From an uncultured Gammaproteobacteria bacterium (lineage in GTDB: Bacteria > Pseudomonadota > Gammaproteobacteria > Arenicellales > CALHMG01), in the NCBI GenBank assembly GCA_938034705.1, contig CALHMG010000067.1, positions 1 to 51,765 of the forward strand: a stretch of DNA of 51,765 bases. The letters run 5' to 3'. Of the stretch, positions 1 through 8,250 are shown one piece after another (position 1 is the stretch's first letter; each line of letters opens with the position of its first letter). Both the position numbers and the translations under genes were made by a program. The notes beneath the pieces were generated by a model. The model had not been told where the DNA came from. It saw only the letters and a list, made by a program, of their open reading frames with translations, and did no database searches.

Positions 1-172
1 CCGGATGATGCAGCAGCTTCGCCACGCCAAGCGGGATGTGGATAAAAGGATTACGGTCACGGCCGCCCGCTTCGAGCAGCACCACTTTCGCGCCGCCCGC
101 CGACAGCCGATCCGCCAGCACACAGCCGGCAGAGCCGGCACCGACGATGACGTAATCAGCCTGCAATTCCAT
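1..172 (-). CDS. GMC-family oxidoreductase, N-terminal fragment (runs off the left edge)
   Basis: Only the first 57 codons are in the window; the gene starts with ATG at 172 and continues leftward. The translation opens with a Rossmann dinucleotide-binding strand, [18 protein letters not shown], followed by VVLLEAGG. This is the standard N-terminus of glucose-methanol-choline oxidoreductases, the family of choline dehydrogenase and alcohol dehydrogenases. G-x-G-x-x-G binds the FAD ADP moiety and the Glu of LLEAGG contacts the ribose. Members oxidise alcohols to aldehydes with FAD. The substrate cannot be told from this fragment. The family call is secure; choline dehydrogenase is one option among several. 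Confidence 0.85.
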   Translation of the reverse strand, partial: MELQADYVIVGAGSAGCVLADRLSAGGAKVVLLEAGGRDRNPFIHIPLGVAKLLHHP

Positions 173-829
173 GGCGCAATGCTATCCCAGCGCCCGGCAG
201 CGTCGAACCGGTGCGACCACCCCCGGGAACCGCAGGCGTTGGCTTCAGACTTAGTATTAAAGAACTAGGTGTGTGACCTGAACGTGATCGCCGCCGGTCT
301 CGCAATCGCGCAGTCTTATCGTGGCTTCAGCCACCTCATCCTCAGCGGGAGGAACGAACGGCGTTTAGCGCGGTTCCTGTTACCACGCATTCACCGGCGC
401 AGCACGATCAGTCTAAAGTGGCGTAGCTGGGGGCCCGCGTTCAATAGAACTCACCATGTCCAGAACAGAGCCTTCGCCGGAACCGGCCGCGTGCACGCTG
501 CGGTCAGTCGATGCTGTAACAGAATCGATACAAAACTATGACCATAAGGCCGTGCTGTTCACTTGCATCACCATCGACGCCTGTAGATCATGCTTCGCAA
601 CCACGGGGTGTGTTTGTGGTTGGTGTACCCTGATCGGGCGACACACAGAGGTTGTCCGATCAGGTCCCCCCTTGTCATCGCAGCCGATGACGCCTGAGTC
701 AACGACTCCGGGTTTTCCCGATTTGCTGAAATCGCTGGCACCTGCGCGTCAGCTGGGCGTGGATGACTTTGACCCATACCGAACGCCAGCCGAGTCAGGA
801 ATTGAGCGCTGCCAGCTACAGCCGGCGCA
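173..829. other. Gene-free stretch of about 650 bases
   Basis: No open frame here has a convincing start, ribosome binding site or recognisable domain. Short frames on both strands have the low-complexity, Arg/Ser/Pro-rich composition of chance translation. It lies between the start of the GMC gene and the 3' end of the thioesterase gene, both on the minus strand. The notable content is the hairpin at 629-664, listed separately. Confidence 0.5.
629..664 (+). other. Long stem-loop in gene-free region
   Basis: Arm 629-642 (CCTGATCGGGCGAC) pairs with 651-664 (GTTGTCCGATCAGG) around an 8-base loop. Nine outer pairs are perfect; the rest are Watson-Crick except two that are G-U wobbles in a plus-strand RNA and would be C-A mismatches in a minus-strand RNA. 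That asymmetry suggests any transcript is plus strand. No T-run follows, so it is not a standard intrinsic terminator. It could be an RNA structure or an operator-like palindrome. Confidence 0.5.
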
Positions 830-1279
830 TCATCCGAGGCTGATGTTCCCCGAAACCCAGTCCGGTCTTGGCGAAATCTGAGCCGCCTTGAGGCGTTCGC
901 AGGTGTCGGCCGTCATCGGCGCCGTCCGCTGCTCTCGCGTGCTGTAGTGCAACGCCATGAACTCCGACGTCGCTCTCACTGAGCCGTCAACGACCATCTG
1001 ATGCGCAAACCAGATTCGCTTTGCGTCGGACCCGAGGATCATGGACTCGATCTCAAGCGTCGCAGGCGCTCGCACTTCCTTTAGATATCGCAGATGGGTC
1101 TCGACGGTGTAAATCGCGCAGCCGGTCTCCTCGAAATAGCTCACCCCCAGGTCAAACTGATCCTGCAGCAGCCAGGTCGTCTCGCTCATGGGGACGAGAT
1201 AGAAGGCTTCGTTCAGATGGCCGTACGCATCAAGCCATTCGGGCTTCAGCTCTACGGAGTTCAATCGATACAGTGTCAT
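830..1279 (-). CDS. Hotdog-fold acyl-CoA thioesterase (4HBT/FadM type)
   Basis: This 149-residue protein carries the thioesterase signature D17-x-x-G20-H21-x-N23 near the N-terminus (WLDAYGHLNEAFYL), where Asp is the usual catalytic residue. A strand and helix pattern ending in EFMALHYS fits a single hotdog domain of normal length. Such enzymes hydrolyse acyl-CoA thioesters in the cytoplasm. It is last in a minus-strand run after the TRAP transporter and a zinc-free medium-chain reductase, 21 bases downstream of the reductase, so a role in releasing a CoA intermediate is likely. Betainyl-CoA thioesterases of carnitine breakdown have this fold, but no carnitine dehydrogenase is adjacent, so I leave the substrate open. 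Confidence 0.8.
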   Translation of the reverse strand: MTLYRLNSVELKPEWLDAYGHLNEAFYLVPMSETTWLLQDQFDLGVSYFEETGCAIYTVETHLRYLKEVRAPATLEIESMILGSDAKRIWFAHQMVVDGSVRATSEFMALHYSTREQRTAPMTADTCERLKAAQISPRPDWVSGNISLG

Positions 1280-1300
1280 TTGCGCCGCCTCGCCTGTTCG

Positions 1301-2317
1301 TCAGATCTGCGAAATCTGAATCAGGCGCTTGCCCATGTTGTCGCCCCGATACAGGCCGGCGATGGAGTCAGGTGCCTGATCGATTCCGTCAAGAATGTCT
1401 TCACGGTAGTTGAGCTTGCCCTTCGCGACCCAGTTTTCCAGTTCAGTCACGGCTTCACCATATCGCTGTGCGTAGTCGAGGACCAGAAATCCTTCGATTC
1501 GTGCGCGCGCAACCAACAGCTGTCGGTTCAGTCTCGGCCCAAGCGGTAACGGATCCCATTGTGAAATCGATGCGGTACCGCAAATCACAACCCGGGCTTT
1601 GTGGTTCAGTCGCGTCAGGACCGCATCTGAAATTGTGCCTGCGGTGTTGTCAAAATAAACATCCACGCCACCGTCCAGCGCCTGCATCAGCTGCTCTGAA
1701 AATTCCGCACTTTTGTAGTCGACGGCAACGTCATACCCAAATTCGTCGAGACAGATGCGTCGCTTCGTCTCTCCGCCGGTGATGCCGATGGTTTTGCAGC
1801 CTTTGAGCTTCGCAATCTGACCCACGGCCGAGCCCACCGCGCCTGCCGCGGTTGAAACGACTACCGTATCGCCGGCAACGGGTTGTCCCGACTCAAGCAG
1901 GCCAAAGTAAGCGGTGATGCCGTTGAGGCCAAGCACCCCGAGCGACGTCGACAGCGGAACGCGCTCGGTCGAGACTTTTCTGATAATCGTCGCCGCGTCG
2001 ACGGCGGCGTATTCCTGCCAGCCAAAAAGTCCTGTCACGTAGTCACCGGCCACAAAGTCCTCGTGACGTGAGTCAACCACCTGCCCGGTTGTAAATGCAC
2101 GCATGACGGCACCAATCGCAACCGGTTCGGAGTAGTTACCCTCATCAGCGACCCAGCCGCGCATTGCGGGCTCAACTGAAAGATAGATATTGCGTATCAA
2201 TACCTCACCGTCATCAAGCGTCGGCCTGGGCCCACGAACCACCTTGAAGTGTTCGGCCTGGGGAATGCCACTCGGGCGCGAGGTCAACACGACCTGTTGT
2301 TGTTCGTTTGTGTTCAT
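1301..2317 (-). CDS. NADP-dependent medium-chain oxidoreductase, CurA/leukotriene-B4-dehydrogenase-like
   Basis: The 338-residue protein has the N-terminus typical of this zinc-free MDR branch (LTSRPSGIPQAEHFKV, then YLSVEPAMRGW). A nucleotide-binding segment, STAAGAVGSAVGQIAKLKG, lies near residue 155, followed by IGITGG. Family members reduce the C=C bond of alpha,beta-unsaturated ketones with NADPH, as in curcumin reductase CurA and prostaglandin reductase. The absence of the structural-zinc cysteines fits that branch. The start is ATG at 2317, only 8 bases after the TRAP permease stop, so the two are almost certainly cotranscribed. The substrate is unknown; it may act on what the transporter brings in. 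Confidence 0.85.
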   Translation of the reverse strand: MNTNEQQQVVLTSRPSGIPQAEHFKVVRGPRPTLDDGEVLIRNIYLSVEPAMRGWVADEGNYSEPVAIGAVMRAFTTGQVVDSRHEDFVAGDYVTGLFGWQEYAAVDAATIIRKVSTERVPLSTSLGVLGLNGITAYFGLLESGQPVAGDTVVVSTAAGAVGSAVGQIAKLKGCKTIGITGGETKRRICLDEFGYDVAVDYKSAEFSEQLMQALDGGVDVYFDNTAGTISDAVLTRLNHKARVVICGTASISQWDPLPLGPRLNRQLLVARARIEGFLVLDYAQRYGEAVTELENWVAKGKLNYREDILDGIDQAPDSIAGLYRGDNMGKRLIQISQI

Positions 2318-2325
2318 GGAGTTCG

Positions 2326-4116
2326 CTATAAAAACAGGAGAATCAATCCTGCCGTCAGCAGGACCATACGAAAAACCGGATTAATCGGTGCGATGATGCC
2401 ATAGGAAATCCCAAACAGCGCCACACCGGTTTTGAGTGCAGCACCCAGCGCCAGCACGGGTGTACTGCCAAGCGCTATAAGACTCGGGTTGGCGACCATG
2501 CTGATCGGAATAAGATACAGACCCACGCCCAGGGCCATTGCAAACAGCGCTACTCGAAACCAGTTTGCCTGGACGATGCCCGCAGCAATAAATACGGCAC
2601 CACACACGGGTGGCGTGATGGTCGACAGCAGCGCGAACCAGAAGACAAACAGGTGTGCCTGCAGCGGCTGCAAGCCCAGATCGATCAGCGCGGGCCCTGC
2701 GATGGAAACACAGATCACATAGGCAGCCGTTGTCGGCACCTCCATGCCCAGCACCAGACAGGCAACAGCCGTCAGCACAAGAGCCGGCCACAGCGAGCCA
2801 CCGGACCCGGAAATGATGAGCGACGTGATCTTCACCCCGAGACCGGTAATGCCGAGAACCCCGATCACAATCGACGCACACAGGATGATCGACGCGATGG
2901 TGGCGACCTGCTTGCCTGCGTTGAGACACGCGTCTTTTATCCGACTGACAGTCCGGGGCCCATCAAGCGTCAACGACGCATCGAACATCAGCAAAACAAA
3001 ACTGACCAGAATCGCCAGGCTCGCCGCATACTGCGGCGTGTATTCGCCAACAAACATACCCCACAGCAAAACCGAAAACGGCACCAGAAAGAATGCCGAC
3101 GTGATCAGCACGGTTCGCGCGCGGGGCTGTTCGTCCTCGCCGAGCCCTCTGAGTTCAAAACGCCGCGCAAAAGCGTTAATGCCGAACCACACTGCAGCAA
3201 AATATAAAATGGCCGGCAGCAGCGCGGCGCTCATGATCTTGGTATAGGGGGTTCCCGTCAGCTCGACCATCACGAACGCACCGGCACCCATCAGCGGCGG
3301 CATGATCTGGCCACCGGAGGACGCGACCGCCTCGACGGCACCAGCAAGCGCTTTGGGATATCCCAGACGCGTCATCGCGGGTAACGTGATCGCGCCTGTC
3401 GAAGCCACGTTAGCCGACGCGGATCCGGAAATCGATCCAAAAAAAGCCGACGCGAGCACGGACACCTTGGCGGCGCCGCCCTTCAGGCGCCCCGCCGCAG
3501 CAGCGGCGACGTTCATGAATCCCTGGCCTGCCTCCCCGGCATTCAGCACGGCTCCAAAGATGACAAACGTCGCGACGATATTGACGGACACGCCGGTGAG
3601 CTTGCCCCAGACTCCCCCCTCGGCAATGGTCAGGGTCCCGAGAAAACTTTTCAGTGGCGTACCCGCATGACCAAACTCACCGGGTATGTATTGTCCGAAA
3701 AGACCATAGGCAAGCGTGACAGCGGCAACGCAGGGCAGCGGCCAACCGATAGCGCGCCGCGCCATCTCCAGCACCACAACAAGCAGTGTGCCCGCCATCG
3801 CGAACTGGACAGGACCTTCCAGAGACCCGTACTGGTCTCCGAGCGCGTCACGATTGACGACGACCCATATACAGGCGATCAGCCCGGCGGCGCACAGAAC
3901 CATCCCGCTGACGCGCTGCGCCCGATTACGGGCGATAAACACGAGAACCCATGGCAGCGCCAGCGCCATGTGTATCGGACGGCTGATCAGGTTCGGCACC
4001 AAACCGGAAAAGATCAGCCAGACATGAAACGCAATCGACGCGCCTCCGAGCATCACCCACCCGGCGCCAGCGTCTGACGACGTGCTATTCGTTGCAGGCA
4101 CAGAGAGTTTTCGCAT
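2326..4116 (-). CDS. TRAP transporter fused permease (TAXI-associated DctQM-type)
   Basis: A 596-residue, highly hydrophobic protein with many transmembrane segments. It combines the four-helix small subunit (N-terminal part) and the large permease found fused in TAXI-type TRAP systems. Recognisable permease segments include FGSISGSASANVASTGAITLPAM and GGQIMPPLMGAGAFVMVE; these glycine/serine-rich re-entrant motifs are typical of DctM-like subunits. It sits in the inner membrane and uses an ion gradient to import an organic acid delivered by the periplasmic protein encoded upstream. The start is ATG at 4116, with the T-run of the preceding hairpin (4121-4166) where a ribosome site would be, so translation initiation may be weak. 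The substrate is unknown. Confidence 0.9.
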   Translation of the reverse strand: MRKLSVPATNSTSSDAGAGWVMLGGASIAFHVWLIFSGLVPNLISRPIHMALALPWVLVFIARNRAQRVSGMVLCAAGLIACIWVVVNRDALGDQYGSLEGPVQFAMAGTLLVVVLEMARRAIGWPLPCVAAVTLAYGLFGQYIPGEFGHAGTPLKSFLGTLTIAEGGVWGKLTGVSVNIVATFVIFGAVLNAGEAGQGFMNVAAAAAGRLKGGAAKVSVLASAFFGSISGSASANVASTGAITLPAMTRLGYPKALAGAVEAVASSGGQIMPPLMGAGAFVMVELTGTPYTKIMSAALLPAILYFAAVWFGINAFARRFELRGLGEDEQPRARTVLITSAFFLVPFSVLLWGMFVGEYTPQYAASLAILVSFVLLMFDASLTLDGPRTVSRIKDACLNAGKQVATIASIILCASIVIGVLGITGLGVKITSLIISGSGGSLWPALVLTAVACLVLGMEVPTTAAYVICVSIAGPALIDLGLQPLQAHLFVFWFALLSTITPPVCGAVFIAAGIVQANWFRVALFAMALGVGLYLIPISMVANPSLIALGSTPVLALGAALKTGVALFGISYGIIAPINPVFRMVLLTAGLILLFL

Positions 4117-4120
4117 GGTT

Positions 4121-4166
4121 AAAAAAACAAGGGAGTGAGCCTGCCTGGATCAGCAGGTCACTCCCC
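4121..4166 (-). terminator. Intercistronic hairpin plus T-run between TRAP binding protein and permease
   Basis: Read on the minus strand, an 8-base stem (4158-4165 with 4131-4138, GGGAGTGA/TCACTCCC) continues after one bulged base into a 5-base stem (GCAGG/CCTGC, 4153-4157 with 4140-4144). TTGTTTTTTT (4130-4121) follows at once. This has every feature of an intrinsic terminator, yet lies inside the operon 4 bases before the permease start. Partial termination would make more binding protein than permease. Confidence 0.85.
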
Positions 4167-4190
4167 GGTTGGTCGCGGTTAACGCTGGAA

Positions 4191-5156
4191 CTACATGTGC
4201 GAGTCCGTCAGCGGAGCATCCTGTTCTTTGTAGAACTTGAGCGCGCCCGGATGGATCTTGCCCGAGATGTTGCTCAGCATGTCGTAAGTCACGCCGTTCC
4301 ACCACTTTGCGCCGGCGCCCATCTTCATTTTCTGATCCCAGTAGGTTTTGGTCAGCGCGTATGCGGTGTCGTCCGACATCGCTGTGGTTGTAAACGCCAC
4401 AACGGGCAACGACGTCGTTGTTATCGCGCCCTTTTGTCCAGCGTAAGTACCTTCGGGGATAACCAGTTTGGTTCGCTTGCTCTGCTTGATCTGATCGTCA
4501 GACAGGGACAGCACCGTCACACCGGTTCCCGCCGCCGCTTCAATTACGTTAGGTGCGGGAAAGGAGCCCGCCGTCACAAATCCGTCAATCTGTCCGTTCT
4601 TGAGCGCCGGTCCGGCGTTGGACAGTTCCATCTCCGCCAGCGTGACTTTGCCTTCCAGACCAAACAGCTTCAGATATTTGGCGCCTTCTTTGGCTCCAAA
4701 ACTACCCTTGCCAAGCAGGATCGTCTTGCCTTCCATCCCGGCGAAATCGGTGACGCCACTTTTGTCGCTCATGACGAAGTGCATGGTCAGAGACGGAATC
4801 GGGAACAGCGCGCGTATCTCGCTGTACTTTGGATCGCCCTTGTCCTTGAACATGGCTTTGCCGCCCTGGGCCAGTTTCACCAGCACCGGAGGCGTGGTAA
4901 AGACATAGTCACCACCTCGCGACAACGCTTCCTTCACATTCTGAACGGAGCCCTGACTCTCCTCGACAGTGACCGAAATATCACCACCGGAGCCCGCTTT
5001 CATCGCTTCGGCGATCTGAACCGCCATCTGGTAGTAGCTCGACGTCGACTTGGCCGACTTGTATGTAATGCGCGTCTGCGCATGTGCGCTAACCGTCAGC
5101 AGCGCGGTGGCGAACACTGCGATAACAGCTGAGTTTGCAAGCTTTGGGATCTTCAT
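4191..5156 (-). CDS. TAXI-family TRAP transporter solute-binding protein
   Basis: A 321-residue periplasmic protein with a clear Sec signal peptide: positive N-terminus, hydrophobic core and AHA cleavage site after residue 26. The mature protein begins QTRITYKSAKSTSSYYQMAVQIAEAM, the TAXI-type pattern in which a strand leads into a Ser/Tyr-rich binding loop and helix. Later segments GKTILLGKGSFGAKEGAKYLKLFG and NGQIDGFVTAGSFPAPNV match the two-lobed fold. It captures the substrate and hands it to the fused permease encoded next. Start ATG 5156 has a strong ribosome site (GGAGAGAG). It is the first gene of the minus-strand operon 5156-830. The ligand cannot be predicted. Confidence 0.9.
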   Translation of the reverse strand: MKIPKLANSAVIAVFATALLTVSAHAQTRITYKSAKSTSSYYQMAVQIAEAMKAGSGGDISVTVEESQGSVQNVKEALSRGGDYVFTTPPVLVKLAQGGKAMFKDKGDPKYSEIRALFPIPSLTMHFVMSDKSGVTDFAGMEGKTILLGKGSFGAKEGAKYLKLFGLEGKVTLAEMELSNAGPALKNGQIDGFVTAGSFPAPNVIEAAAGTGVTVLSLSDDQIKQSKRTKLVIPEGTYAGQKGAITTTSLPVVAFTTTAMSDDTAYALTKTYWDQKMKMGAGAKWWNGVTYDMLSNISGKIHPGALKFYKEQDAPLTDSHM

Positions 5157-5500
5157 TGTCTCTCTCCATCAATTACTGAACCGAGGCCCGGTCGGCGCAC
5201 CGACAGTGCCTCGCGTGGGTCGTACCTTAACTGAATTCAAATGAACCAGGCGCGGTCGCGCATCAGGGCGGGAGCCCGGTCGCCCCGTGATGCCACTGCG
5301 CGATTTTGGGTTCCCTTGCGCTCGCGGTCCGCAACCGGGCGCGCACCGATTTGTGCCCATGGTGTCGTTCGTGTAGAAAATGGACCTTGCATCCAAAATC
5401 TGAAAGCCAAAAAGCCCTGCGAGGACACCAGCCCGGCGCCGATCACGACAAGCCGATGAGACTTTTTCATCACTAACTAACCGCGAGCCCACTTAAGCTA
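5157..5500. other. Divergent promoter region, no convincing gene
   Basis: This separates the minus-strand TRAP operon from the plus-strand sulfatase, so both promoters should be here. A 78-codon minus frame at 5237-5473 starts with a plausible hydrophobic N-terminus but degenerates into an Arg-rich tail, and I do not accept it. Part of the region (about 5276-5312) resembles another intergenic stretch near 33241-33280; see findings. Confidence 0.5.
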
Positions 5501-7153
5501 ATGCAGACTACTGATCCGGTACGCAACGTCCTGTTCATCATGTGCGATCAGCTGCGCTGGGACTATCTGTCGTGCTACGGACACCCGACTCTGCAGACAC
5601 CGCATCTCGATCAGCTGGCCGCCAGCGGCGTGCGTTTCGATCGCGCCTACGTGCAGTCACCCATCTGCGGGTCATCTCGCATGTCCTACTACACCGGCCG
5701 GTACGTGCACTCACACGGTGCGAGCTGGAACGGTATTCCGCTTAAGGTCAGTGAACTCACCCTGGGTGACTACATGCGTGATCTCGGGCGAGAAACCGTA
5801 CTCGTCGGCAAGACGCACATGAACGCTGACGAAGACGGAATGGCGCGACTGGGCATCGATCCGCAATCGACGGCCGGACGACGCGTCGCCGAGAGCGGGT
5901 TTGATCTCTTTGACCGACACGACGGCCTGCACAGTTCCGGCCCTCTTGGACGCTACGATCCGCGCATCCCTCTGTACGAAGACTACCTTCGCAGTCACGG
6001 TTTTGAAGGCGACAACCCGTGGCAGTCCTGGGCGAATGCCGTGGTCGATGATGAAGGCAGGATTCGATCGGGATTTCTGCTGCGCAACAACAGATTTCCA
6101 TCCCGGTTACCGGAAGAACACACCGAGACGCCCTACACAACGCGTCGCGCCATGGCGTACATGGACCAGGCCGGCGATCGCCCGTGGTGCATGCATCTGT
6201 CATACATCAAACCTCACTGGCCGTGTGTCGCTCCAGCGCCCTATCACAACATGTACACCGCGGATGACATCAAGCCGGTCGTTCGATCCAACGACGAACG
6301 TAATGATCCACATCCGGTGTACGAGGGCTTTATGAGTCATCGAGCGTCGAAAGCGTTTTCAAAAGATGAGGTGCGCGAAGCCGTCGTTCCGGCGTACATG
6401 GGCCTCGTCAAACAAATCGATGACCAGCTGGGTGTATTGTTCAACTATCTCGAGACCTCGGGTCTCAAGGAACACACGCTGATCGCTTTTACCTCCGACC
6501 ACGGTGACTACCTGGGCGATCACTGGATGGGTGAAAAAGATCTCTTCCATGATGCTTCGGTTCGAGTTCCGCTCATCATCTACGACCCACGGGCAAGCGC
6601 GAATGACAGCCGTGGCACCGTGTGTACAGATCTCGTCGAGAGCATTGATCTTGTGCCCACATTTATCGACGCGTGTGGTGAACCCTCGATCCCGGATGTT
6701 CTCGAGGGTCAGAGTCTGGCGCCGATTCTCCGGAACGATTCCGGTCGCCAAAAACGAGAATGCGTTTTCAGTGAATACGACTATTCGCCAACGCCGACAG
6801 GCGCGAAAACGGGAATGCGCGCCAGAGACTGTCGACTGTTTATGATTTTTGATGGCAGATGGAAGTACGTTCATGCCATCTCGATGCGTCCGATGCTGTT
6901 TGATCTCGAAAACGATCCCGACGAATTGCGTGACCTCGGCAACGACCCGGCGTTCGCCGAACGAATCGAGTCGATGCGATCAATACTTGGTCACTGGAGC
7001 CTGCGATTTGCTGCGCGAACAACGCGTTCCGACAGTCAGGTTGCCGAGTCACGAGACACATCGACGCACAAAGGAATCCTGATAGGCTTCGAGTCCGAAG
7101 AAGATCTACCCGAAGAGATCCGCGCCCACCTCGTCAACTCGCTCAATCACTAA
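5501..7153 (+). CDS. Sulfatase (type I, formylglycine-dependent)
   Basis: A 550-residue alkaline-phosphatase-superfamily hydrolase. NVLFIMCDQLRWDYLSCYG supplies the first metal-binding Asp (D16). C56-G-S-S-R60 fits the sulfatase C-x-[PAS]-S-R motif, so C56 should become formylglycine. TSDHGDYLGDH gives the second metal-binding pair, and KPHWPC a substrate-site His. The length is normal. There is no signal peptide, so a cytoplasmic location is likely, as in choline-sulfatase-like and phosphonate-monoester-hydrolase-like branches. It cleaves a sulfate ester or a related phospho/phosphonate ester; the substrate is unknown. A 2-hydroxyacid dehydrogenase follows 67 bases later. No sulfatase-maturating enzyme lies in the window. 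No clear Shine-Dalgarno precedes ATG 5501. Confidence 0.9.
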   Translation: MQTTDPVRNVLFIMCDQLRWDYLSCYGHPTLQTPHLDQLAASGVRFDRAYVQSPICGSSRMSYYTGRYVHSHGASWNGIPLKVSELTLGDYMRDLGRETVLVGKTHMNADEDGMARLGIDPQSTAGRRVAESGFDLFDRHDGLHSSGPLGRYDPRIPLYEDYLRSHGFEGDNPWQSWANAVVDDEGRIRSGFLLRNNRFPSRLPEEHTETPYTTRRAMAYMDQAGDRPWCMHLSYIKPHWPCVAPAPYHNMYTADDIKPVVRSNDERNDPHPVYEGFMSHRASKAFSKDEVREAVVPAYMGLVKQIDDQLGVLFNYLETSGLKEHTLIAFTSDHGDYLGDHWMGEKDLFHDASVRVPLIIYDPRASANDSRGTVCTDLVESIDLVPTFIDACGEPSIPDVLEGQSLAPILRNDSGRQKRECVFSEYDYSPTPTGAKTGMRARDCRLFMIFDGRWKYVHAISMRPMLFDLENDPDELRDLGNDPAFAERIESMRSILGHWSLRFAARTTRSDSQVAESRDTSTHKGILIGFESEEDLPEEIRAHLVNSLNH

Positions 7154-7220
7154 ACCGGACTCAAGGTACCGATCGAGCGCCGGAGGCCGTCATATTGAGC
7201 GCAACCGGATACCTGACTCA

Positions 7221-8201
7221 GTGAAAATCTCCATCCTCGATGATTACTACGACACAATTCGCACCCTGCCATCGTTTGCGAAAGTAGCCAACCACGACGT
7301 CACGATCTACAACGATCACGTTCAGGACGTTGATATACTGGCCGAGCGACTCAAAGATACCGAAGCGCTGGTACTGATTCGCGAAAGAACAAAAATCAGA
7401 ACGCCACTCCTTGAGAGACTGCCGAAACTGAAACTGATCAGTCAGCGCAGCGTCTATCCACACATCGATCTCGACACCTGCACGAACAACGGCGTCCTGC
7501 TGTGCTCGGACCAGCACGCGGGAACCCCGTCCTACGCCACGGCCGAACTTGCGTGGGGCCTTGTGATCAGTGCGATGCGTGAAATCCCCCAGCACATGCA
7601 GTCGTTTCGGGACGGCAAATGGCAGTACGGGGTAAGCCAGTCGCTGCGGCACAAGACGCTTGGCGTCTATGGATACGGTCGAATAGGCAAGGAAATCCTC
7701 AGATATGGTGAGGTCTTTGGCATGAACACCCTCGTCTGGGCCAGCGAGGGATCTCGCGAACGCGCGCGCGCCGACGGCGTAGACGTTGCCGGGAGCCGCG
7801 AGGAATTTTTTGAAAAATGCGACGTCATCAGCCTGCACGTACGCCTGTATCCAGCGACCCACGGAATCATAACGGCCGATGATCTCGCTCGCATGAAGCC
7901 AACGGCCCTGATCGTAAACACCAGTCGCTCACTGCTGATCGAGCCCGGCGCCCTGGTGACCGCGCTCCAGAACGGTCGACCCGGCATGGCGGCGGTAGAC
8001 GTCTATGACAGCGAACCGGTTCCGGAACACGATGCGCCGCTGCTGACCATGGAAAACGCGATCTGCACACCACACATCGGCTACGTCACTCGAGAAGAGT
8101 ACGACCTGCACTTCCACGACATATTTGATCAGATCGTCGCGTACGATCGCGGTGAGCCGATCAACATGATCAACCCGCAAGCGCTGGAACACCGCAACTG
8201 A
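7221..8201 (+). CDS. D-2-hydroxyacid dehydrogenase family protein
   Basis: A 326-residue NAD-dependent dehydrogenase of the phosphoglycerate-dehydrogenase family. The NAD motif is GVYGYGRIGKE near residue 150. The catalytic Arg is in VNTSRSLLIE, the Glu in DVYDSEPVPEHD and the His in CTPHIGYV, so the catalytic set is complete. The N-terminus MKISILDDYYDT is characteristic of one branch of the family and requires the GTG at 7221 as start. The enzyme interconverts a 2-oxoacid and a D-2-hydroxyacid in the cytoplasm. It follows the sulfatase on the same strand and may process the acid released by it, but that is inference. Confidence 0.9.
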   Translation: MKISILDDYYDTIRTLPSFAKVANHDVTIYNDHVQDVDILAERLKDTEALVLIRERTKIRTPLLERLPKLKLISQRSVYPHIDLDTCTNNGVLLCSDQHAGTPSYATAELAWGLVISAMREIPQHMQSFRDGKWQYGVSQSLRHKTLGVYGYGRIGKEILRYGEVFGMNTLVWASEGSRERARADGVDVAGSREEFFEKCDVISLHVRLYPATHGIITADDLARMKPTALIVNTSRSLLIEPGALVTALQNGRPGMAAVDVYDSEPVPEHDAPLLTMENAICTPHIGYVTREEYDLHFHDIFDQIVAYDRGEPINMINPQALEHRN

Positions 8202-8218
8202 GACTCGTACAGAGCGGG

Positions 8219-8250
8219 CGGTGCAGCACCGCGGCTGCGGCGGTCAGCCG
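8219..8250. terminator. Possible convergent terminator hairpins
   Basis: Two short GC-rich inverted repeats lie side by side between convergent genes: CGGTG-CAG-CACCG (8219-8231) and CGGCTG-N7-CAGCCG (8232-8237 with 8245-8250). The second overlaps the SDR stop codon. Neither is followed by a T-run, so the terminator reading is weak. Confidence 0.3.

Noticed and set aside
456-881. 141-codon plus frame in the left gene-free stretch
   Set aside because: Mixed low-complexity composition, overlaps the thioesterase 3' end, no ribosome site or domain.
4092-5132. 346-codon plus-strand open frame
   Set aside because: Lies antisense to the well-supported TAXI protein; Arg/His/Cys-rich composition and no ribosome site.
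5237-5473. 78-codon minus frame starting MMKKSHRLVVIGAGLVSSQG
   Set aside because: The N-terminus looks signal-like, but the rest is Arg-rich with no ribosome site; probably chance.
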